Assembly: GCA_029718625.1 (NCBI GenBank) | Contig: CM056387.1 | Span: 35,312,909 to 35,376,908, forward strand | Direction: 5' to 3' | DNA length: 64,000 bases | Source of the DNA: Synaphobranchus kaupii | Taxonomy: Eukaryota; Chordata; Actinopteri; Anguilliformes; Synaphobranchidae | Part shown: positions 50,601-59,500 of the stretch, one piece after another | How positions within the stretch are numbered: position 1 is the stretch's first letter | Layout: each line of letters opens with the position of its first letter | Program-made: the position numbers and the translations under genes | Notes under the pieces: model-generated | What the model saw: the letters and a program-made list of their open reading frames with translations, nothing else | What the model was told of the DNA's origin: nothing | Database searches by the model: none

Positions 50601-53565
50601 GCCCCGACTGGGAATTGAACCTGCAACCTCTCTGTGTTATAAGCCAAGTTCCCTAAGCGCTGTGCCACTTCGCCGGTTTGGTGTAGCGGACGACGCTGCA
50701 TCAATGAGACAGGCCTGCGAATCTGGCTTGCTTCCGATTATTATAAATAAATACAATTTACCCTTTTATTATTTTTTAAAATGTTTTTTCCCCTTCTCAG
50801 GGACCTACAGCAGCATTTCCATAATTTAGCCATCGCAGAGAATGTTTAAAATATGGATTTTGCTGTTAATGTAATTGTGAGTTCCGCAATGAGAGTAAAG
50901 GGAGATCGGTGCTGTAGTACTGGCCAATTAATCACTGTAATGGTACGTGTGTGTGTGTGTAGAGCAGAGATAATGTATCCCTGTGTATGATATTAATAAG
51001 CAAATGCATTAAACATCAAATGGAGGTTGTGTTAAATGAAGGAGGGCATGGCTGCTAGGCTAATACCTCTTTGTTTGAGGTTGTTTTTATTTTTTTTTAC
51101 CAGCTTGAGGGAAGGCGTTTAGGGCAGCCGGGGGGGGTCACGGGTTTTGACGTGGCTCGGTAAGCAGCCGCCCGGCCGACGGCAGTTTTTCCCACCGGGG
51201 GGGTTTGGAACAAGAGGAGACTTGTGGGCGGGATAACGAGGCCTCTGTTTGAGGAGAGGGGTTCCACACCCAGCCTCCCAGGGGCTGTGCCCGTGCCTCA
51301 TCAGGGGGCCTCAAACAGGACCCCCACTGTTTGCTTCTCCCGTGAGACCCGCGCACCACGAACGTTCCCCGCAGTTAGCGTGCTGGCGGAACGCCACGTA
51401 GGGCACGTGCGCTCACAGGTTACTGGAGAAACGGGCCGGGCCGGGCCGCTGACTGCTCCCGTAAACCGACACGCCGACCCTGTAACACTCAGACCGTGAT
51501 GTTGGGTCATACACTAAATGACTGATCCTTTAAGCACACATTACGGGAGTTAAAAAAATCTATTCAGAATTGTATATTTCATGTTTTTTAATTGGCTGAA
51601 TGTGGGTATTGAGACACAAACTATTGAGGTCCAAACTATGAAACTATTTGGGGAGGGGAAGCGGAAGTACTGGTAACCTGTGGTAACCAGCGGTAACCCG
51701 TTGTAACCTGTGGTAACCAGTGGTACAAAATCCAGCACAGAGCCAGCGGAGTCCCGTGGCTGCACAGTCAGTTGGCTAATGATGTATCCCGGTTAAAGGA
51801 TTAACATTACCTCACATCCATTACATTAATTTAACAGACTCTCTTATCCGGAGCAAATTACAGTGTAGGAGAACATAAGGGCTTTCAGCTGATTTAAATG
51901 AGCTTTAGCCTCAGACCTGGCTAACGGCTTACCCAGACCAGCGAGCACAGTCAAGCAGCATCATGTTAAACTCGTTACCCAATTAATTTGTGGTGGAGAT
52001 GCATACTTTTCCAGCGAATAAAAATGATGTTTGTTTAAACTTGTTTATGCCAGTGTTTAAGATGGATGACAACCTGGCCAGGTTAGTAAGCCACTGCTGC
52101 TGTCTCAGAGTCACAGCCTTAAACTGTCAAGTGTATATACATATATACACACAGTATGTGTCCTATATATAGAAGGGCTATATATGGCTAAATGGCATAA
52201 AAGCACATAGTTATACTGCCATGGCTAAGCTGCCCATGGAGAAGTGCTAAGGACTCACAGAGGATCTCAGACGAAGGAGACGTATGTTTATGATGTTTTT
52301 TAAAGGGCTCTTCAGCTTTTTTATTGGACAGCACAGTGTACAGAGACAGGAAGAATGGGGAGAGAGAGAGAGGGGGGGGGGGGGGTCATGTGACAAAGGT
52401 CGCACGGCCGGATTCTAACCGCCAACGTCGCGGCTCGCGTGTGGACGGTGCTTTTACTGGCTATGCCACTAAGACCCCTGATGATGTTGTTTTTGAAAAA
52501 AAACAAACATATATTTTTTGAATACTTTTGGGAAATATTGTCGAAGCTCATTTAAAGCAAGTGAAAGGAAAGGTCTATGCAGCCAGCGAGCGCTGAACGC
52601 TCAGGTCCTCTGGGGGGTGCTATTTCAGTAAATCCTCTGGAAAAATGTTTGCTGCCTTTCTAATACGTTATGTTAAAATTATTATTGAAAATATTATTGA
52701 CCGTATATTCTTCCTGCTGTTTTTATTTATGTATTCCTGAGTTAACTCCGCTATGATTCAGTTCAGTGGAAATGTCTTCAGCTAATATGAAGAAGCGGGT
52801 CTCCTCTGGGGCTTGGAGCTACAGTGCTGACTCAAGCGCTTTCTTCCACAGTTTGAGCTGAACAGCTGGCTTTAGAGACAACCATGTGCTAGAGAGAGTG
52901 AGAGAGAGAGAGAAAGAGAGAGATAGAGAGAGAGGGGAAGATTAATTGCTGATATTTTCAGTTGTTTTTCATTTATTTTATTTGAAAAATCTGAAATTCA
53001 TGAGAAGTCCTAGGGCCAGAATTATGTTTAACCGCTTAACGAGCACCGGTCCATATTCGGGCCGGAAGTGGTTTAGTTTATTTGCATTAATTTTTTTTTT
53101 TTTTTACGGTGAAATTTTTTAATAATCTGGTCTCACAATATACCATTTGAAAGTGTTAAAACTCACAAATCGATAAATAATAATGATACTTTGGGCGAAG
53201 AAAAAAACAAACAAAAAAAAACTTCCACTGTGTTTGAGCATCTGCTACTTTGTTTCAGTCATACTTCCAGTAATTCTGACTGAAAAAAGGGGTTCAAGTA
53301 CAGTAACCATTTAATTTTCGGGCTTGTGTTCTGCTAGGCAAGGGGTTAAGGCTTGGTTAGGAAATCAGCAGTGTTAGTGTTGAGGCAAGATTAGGGTTGC
53401 GCTCAGGAGCTCTGGGAAAGGTTAGGGCAATGGTTAGTCTGATTTTGGATGATCCAAATCTTTTCCACTAGTGGGATGTAACACCACAGCTTTTGGATAA
53501 TTTTTCAGTGAAATACTTTTTACAAAATGAATGCTCCATTTCTCCTCTTGCTCGGACTGATGTGT

Positions 53566-53599
<34 letters not shown>

Positions 53600-56500
53600 T
53601 TTGTACATTCCAGGACCCAGCGGCATCGTCCACGTCCGAGGGAGACTCGGACACAAGGGAGGGAGACTCCGTGGCCATGAACTACAAGCCATCTCCACTT
53701 CAGATGAAAATCGGTGAATCATAATTACTATTATTATTATTATTATTGGTGGTGGTAGAGGAATATCACTCTATATGAAGCCCTTATAGAATACTTTATA
53801 AACACAAAGAATTGTTCATAATGCCTTAAAAAACATTTCTTAATACATTATAAAATGATTATAATGGCTTAGAAGCTAATAAGATCAAGGATGTATGATA
53901 GAGTGGGTTAAGCTTGAGGGACAGAAAAATTAATTAGTGTCACCTGTCACCTCGGTAAAGAAACCCAACCTGCCCCCCCCCCCCCCCCCCTTGCTGATAC
54001 CTGTCAGGCTGTCCCAGAGTAACCACCCCCCCCCCCCCCCTCCTCCAGCAGGTGCCCCAGATCAGATTGGGCCCAGTGCATACTGGAGGGGAGGTTTTCT
54101 GCGTTCTGTACACCATTAGTACAGACAGACGCTCTTAAAGTCCTCACACTGCACAGTTTTCTAACTCGCTGAGGTCATTCAGGGTCCACGCCGGGAACGC
54201 TCGCCCCTGTCAGCCGAGCGCATTCCCTGGAATCCCCCGATCCGTAACGAGTTTAATGTGCTTGACGTGGCTGCCACGGCAACGTTCCCGGCGGCTAAGC
54301 CAGAGACGCGTTGTTGAATCGGGTCTTTCAGAGCGTCTGTCTGTACTAACCCCTCCAGTATGGCATAACATGCAAATACACTTTGTTTTCCTCGTTTTAT
54401 CAGTGTGGCGCTTTTGTTTTCTAGTTTTTGCTTTCTTATTTTATTTTTTTTTTTTTTGCTGTAAGAAAGCAGGAAGGAAATAGCAGCTGTGTTGGATCAT
54501 AGAATCATCTGGAAAGCCAGTCGTGTGAAACACATGCTGCCTAACTCCCCCAACATGCCGTATGATGGTAATTATGGCTGTGGAATTGGAGCTTCAGCTA
54601 CATCGGCGGCGGTGTATGCGGGTATAAACAAAACCCTTTAAAAACTTGGATCAAATGACTGTCTCTCACAGTAGAGACAATCAGCAGATTCCAGCGAGGG
54701 CGGGGGGTTGTTTTTCTGTGGATCTGCGCAGATGCGACTCTGTGCTGTTTTCAGCTCAGTATAACACTCACAGCAACTCGGCCAGAATAATAAGCTGATG
54801 GCCACTGATGTCATGCAGTTTTCACTCAGCTGCCTATGCACCACTATTCTGAGTGTAAACTTGTGAATAATTGTGCCGGAATATTCCATGGGCCAGTATT
54901 TATTTATTTATTTATTTTATTTAATTTTGGATACATTTTCTTAATGCAGGAAGCACAAGAAAACGGCTGGTCCACAAAAGTTTATTCATTGGAATTTCAC
55001 AGAATTTATTTTAGACATTAACTCAGTCCATTTGGTATGAACATTATGAAATCCAAACGGCTTGCCTGAGCAGCAGAGGGCTACTATTATTACACACATC
55101 TGATTTTGTTAAACCGTTTTAACTGACCGACAGTCAACTTCGAATCGCCCAAATGTGAGTTCCTTGCTTTTTCGAGCACTCTGGACCCAGGTCTGTCTGC
55201 TACAAGTACATGACTGTTCTGTTGGTCACAGGACCAAAACTAGACTCGAGTCTAGTCAGGCCGCCAGTGCTCAATAGCCCAGAGTCAGGAGAGAGTAATG
55301 TTGGAGGCAGGCCAGGCCAACTGAGGCCTTGCTTCACTGTAGGGTGTGTTAACTGTGTGGTGTGTTCAATGTAGGGTGTGTTAACTGTGTGGTGTGTTCA
55401 CTGTAGGGTGTGTTAACTGTGTGGTGTGTTCACTGTAGGGTGTGTTCACAGTATTAGTAGTTTTAGCATGTCTGGTTGGTCTTCAGAATCTTCTTGACTG
55501 ACACAGAGTGGAAATTTATTTGCTTTTCACACAATTTGTGAATGAAAAGGAAAAACACACCCTGGCAATCATCAGGGTGTAAGACCACATAAGCATATGT
55601 TTGTTTATTCATCGTTCATGAGATGGTAATGACTTTAAATTAATCTCCGCCATTCAGATTTTATTTCTTAGAAGAGCCAGCTAATAACAATCTTACAATT
55701 CAAGCTTTTCTTTGAAGCCAATTTCAACAAATTAAATTCAATTGTGGTGTGAAATTATCAACAGAAATGAGTCCAAATGGCTTAGATGATATGCATTGTG
55801 TACTGCCGTTAGCTTGGTAACGGGTCACTCTGCAAGACTATACCACCACAGGGAAATAAAGTATCAAATGGGCTTTCGAAGGCAAAATCAGAATGAGCTA
55901 AAATAAGAAGGGAAAGACACAAATATGTAACAGTGTTTTTTTTCTATTTATTAAAATGTATTCAGAATATTATCCCTTTATCTCCCTACACTGGTTACCT
56001 ATATCAACCCACATCAAATTCCATCAGGCAGCTAAAGAGACAGCTCCATTTTATCTGTAACAGATCAGACCCTACACACCTACCAGACCGAGAAGGGTCT
56101 ATCTGCAATGTGCAGGCGCTTAGGGAACGCCCCATCTATGGGAACGCCCAACTCGTCACTCAGAGGATGTCACTCGAAGGAGGCACACGAACCAGAATGT
56201 ACTACAAAGTCATAACCAAGATATATGATATATGTCCAATTCAAAGACCCCCTGATTTTTGTGAGTTCTTCCCACTGCAGTCAGAACAGCAGAAACCCTG
56301 CTCATCTTCCCACTGCAGTCAGAACAGCAGAAACCCTGCTCATCTTCCCACTGCAGTCAGAACAGCAGAAACCCTGCTCATCTTCCCACTGCAGTCAGAA
56401 CAGCAGAAACCCTGCTCATCTTCCCACTGCAGTCAGAACAGCAGAAAACCTGCTCATCTTCCCACTGCAGTCAGAACAGCAGAAACCCTGCTCATCTTCC

Positions 56501-59500
56501 CACTGCAGTCAGAACAGCAGAAACCCTGCTCATCTTCCCACTGCAGTCAGAACAGCAGAAACCCTGCCCATCTTCCCACTGCAGTCAGAACAGCAGAAAC
56601 CCTGCTCATCTTCCCACTGCAGTCAGAACAGCAGAAACCCTGCTCATCTTCCCACTGCAGTCAGAACAGCAGAAACCCTGCACATCTTCCCACTGCAGTC
56701 AGAACAGCAGAAACCCTGCTCATCTTCCCACTGCAGTCAGAACAGCAGAAACCCTGCTCATCTTCCCACTGCAGTCAGAACAGCAGAAACCCTGCTCATC
56801 TTCCCACTGCAGTCAGAACAGCAGAAACCCTGCTCATCTTCCCACTGCAGTCAGAACAGCAGAAACCCTGCTCATCTTCCCACTGCAGTCAGAACAGCAG
56901 AAACCCTGCTCATCTTCCCACTGCAGTCAGACCAGCAGAAACCCTGCTCATCTTCCCACTGCAGTCAGAACAACAGAAACCCTGCTCATCTTCCAACCCA
57001 GACTGGAGACTCACCTTCTCTTTCTTTGCCATCTTTCTTTTGGGATAATGTTCTAGTTATATCTGTGTAATGATAGGTTACTGTCTCGTGGGCCATTTTT
57101 TTGTTACACTACAAAATGTTGTCTGTTAGATTAACATTAAACTTATTGATTTTAAATGGGCCTCTGTGCCTTCCTGGTGATACATTTTAGTATTCTTGAC
57201 TGTAACACTGATGTTCTCTATTACTGCATGTGGCTCTGGATAATAGTGTCTGTTAATGTAATGTAACGTAATGTAAACTAATGTCTCTATCATATAAAAT
57301 ACTTACCCTTCATTGCAGAAATGATAAACAAAATATTGTGTGACTTCTGTAGGGGCGCAGTTTTATTTTGTGCTTTATTTTAACAATGCTTAAAACCACA
57401 TATAATATACAGGACCAGTTCTAACAACTTATGAACACACCCCCAGTGCTTACCCTGCTGTTGTATTGGTCTTTACGGGGAGGGGCGGGCCTAACGTGGT
57501 GCCGTGTCCTGTGATTGGCAGAGAAACAGAGAGAGCTGGCCAGGAAGGGGTCGGTGAAGAACGGAAACGTGGGCAGCCCTGTCAATCAACAGCCCAAGAA
57601 GAACAATGTTATGGCCAGAACACGGTACAGTTACACTGCAAAAATAAAACTATTTACACTGTTTCAGTCTTATATTTAGACTAAAAATCTTTTTACCCTT
57701 TAAAAATTCAGTTTAAAAAAATTTGGCAATGGGGTCAGAATTTCACTTCAAGCAAAAAGTCAACAATCAAATATTTTCTACTTCAAAGAAAAACTAAGAA
57801 TGTAAGAATAACTGCTGATACTCACACTGTATATTAATGAACAGTACATTTAAAGGTCATTTGCAGAACTTGTACTTCTTGTCCTTGTCTTCAAGGGATA
57901 AAGATTTTAACATGTATTTGGTGAACTTTGGGTTTAAAGACATTCTGTTACTCTATTTGTGACAGTTTAATGGACACCATATTTTATGAAAATTAAATTG
58001 TGACAATTACAAAGATTCAGAGAATGCCAAAATTCTAAACCGTACATATTAACCTAATCAAAGCTTTAGGGGAAATTCAACTGCAGCCAGGCACCACATC
58101 ACAACATATTACAACAATATTCCAATACAATAATCTAAAAACCATAAAAGATAAAACCAATATGTCACTGATTCCATGGCTTTAATTCTAAAATGTGATT
58201 GGAGAGAGGCTTTGGAAATCCTAAAAGCAGTGTGCCTTCATGGGCTGCCAGTGACTCACTGTTTTGAACAATTATTTCAGCGTTTTGCTTGGAGAATGAG
58301 ATCCTGTGCTTTTAGGCCCTGCCGTTGCGCTTGATAGCTTCGTCTCTCCGGGGTTCATGTAGCCCCACGCTCTCATCACTAGAGCGAAAACTGTCCAATT
58401 TCCCACAAAGTCACTCTACGGTGGAAAAAACTGCGAGACCAATATTTGGCACATTGTATTGTCATCAAAAAAAAATTTGATTTCAAGAGTCTGATTCAGA
58501 AATGAATATATGAATATATACACACACACACACACACACATATGCAGATGTTGGACAAAATAATGGAAACACCTAACAATATATGAATATCAAGTAAGTA
58601 GTTTTGGGGTGTATAGCAGCTATCCTGCATAGTGTCATTTTGTCCCTGTCGGTTGAGCTTTGAATTGTGAATGCTGTTCCTCTTTGCTGATGGAGCTTGT
58701 TTGTGTTAGGCATATGATGTCATCATTTTTGTCACTTTTTAAAAAATAGTTGGCAGGGTTTTTATTGGCAAATTTAGCGGTTTTTGCGATGGATGCGCCT
58801 GAAATTCAGGCACAGGCTATTTGGCCTCTTTGGGTACTCTCTTAGCTGCCTCATGTTGCTTTGAAAAGGCACATATCAAACTGCTGATTGACGGACCTAT
58901 TTCCGAGGGGACACATACTGCTAATTGGCATATAACCTCGCCTAGGCTAAGTAGCTTAATTTCAAATTGTATTCAAAGTCCTTTTACATGTGGTGTTTCC
59001 ATTATTTTGTCCGGCCCCTAATAAGTCAATTATATATCAAATTATAATTAACACAGCACTTCCTGTTGCGCATGAGACAGTCATCTGCTGGCAAACACTT
59101 TGACCAGATTGACATGACATTGGGAAAGTGGATGGATTCCTGTAGTCTCAGCAGGTGGGATATTGTATGTAAATGTCTTGTTAATTGAAATCTGACCTCA
59201 CAGCACTGACAATCTGCCTGTTCTTCGCCTGCGTTCACATAGTTACACCTTACAGAGAAGGTGTGGAACAGAAACTATTTGAACAACATGGAGGATCAAA
59301 TCTGAATCTCCCTCTCCCTCTCCCTCTCCCTCTCCCTCTCTCTGTTAATTCTTTCTGTGGTCCAGGTTGGTCGTCCCCAATAAAGGCTACTCCTCATTAG
59401 ACCAGAGTCCGGATGAGAAGCCACTAGTAGCATTGGACACAGACAGGTAACAAGCGGCCTTTTAAAATCCCTCTAACCGTGGTTAATAGTGCAGGCCTTA

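Larger units (their letters stand above)
35645..53613 (+). other. fam219a: FAM219A intron 1 (18 kb), repeat-rich
   Basis: No coding exon was found. It holds at least six SINE copies or fragments, two Tc1-like remnants (45618-46119, 47414-47962), a 39-bp minisatellite (41043-41999), an unclassified dispersed repeat (42428-43060) and several LINE tails. Stretches 35800-37680, 38200-40300, 44000-45160, 48300-50490 and 52500-53550 show nothing I recognise apart from GT, GA and homopolymer runs. Confidence 0.7.

Noticed and set aside
55933..57070. 371- and 281-codon plus-strand ORFs with [21 protein letters not shown] repeats
   Set aside because: They arise from a 38-bp array inside a LINE 3' end. 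The frame rotates each unit because 38 is not a multiple of three, so the apparent 38-residue protein repeat is an artefact.
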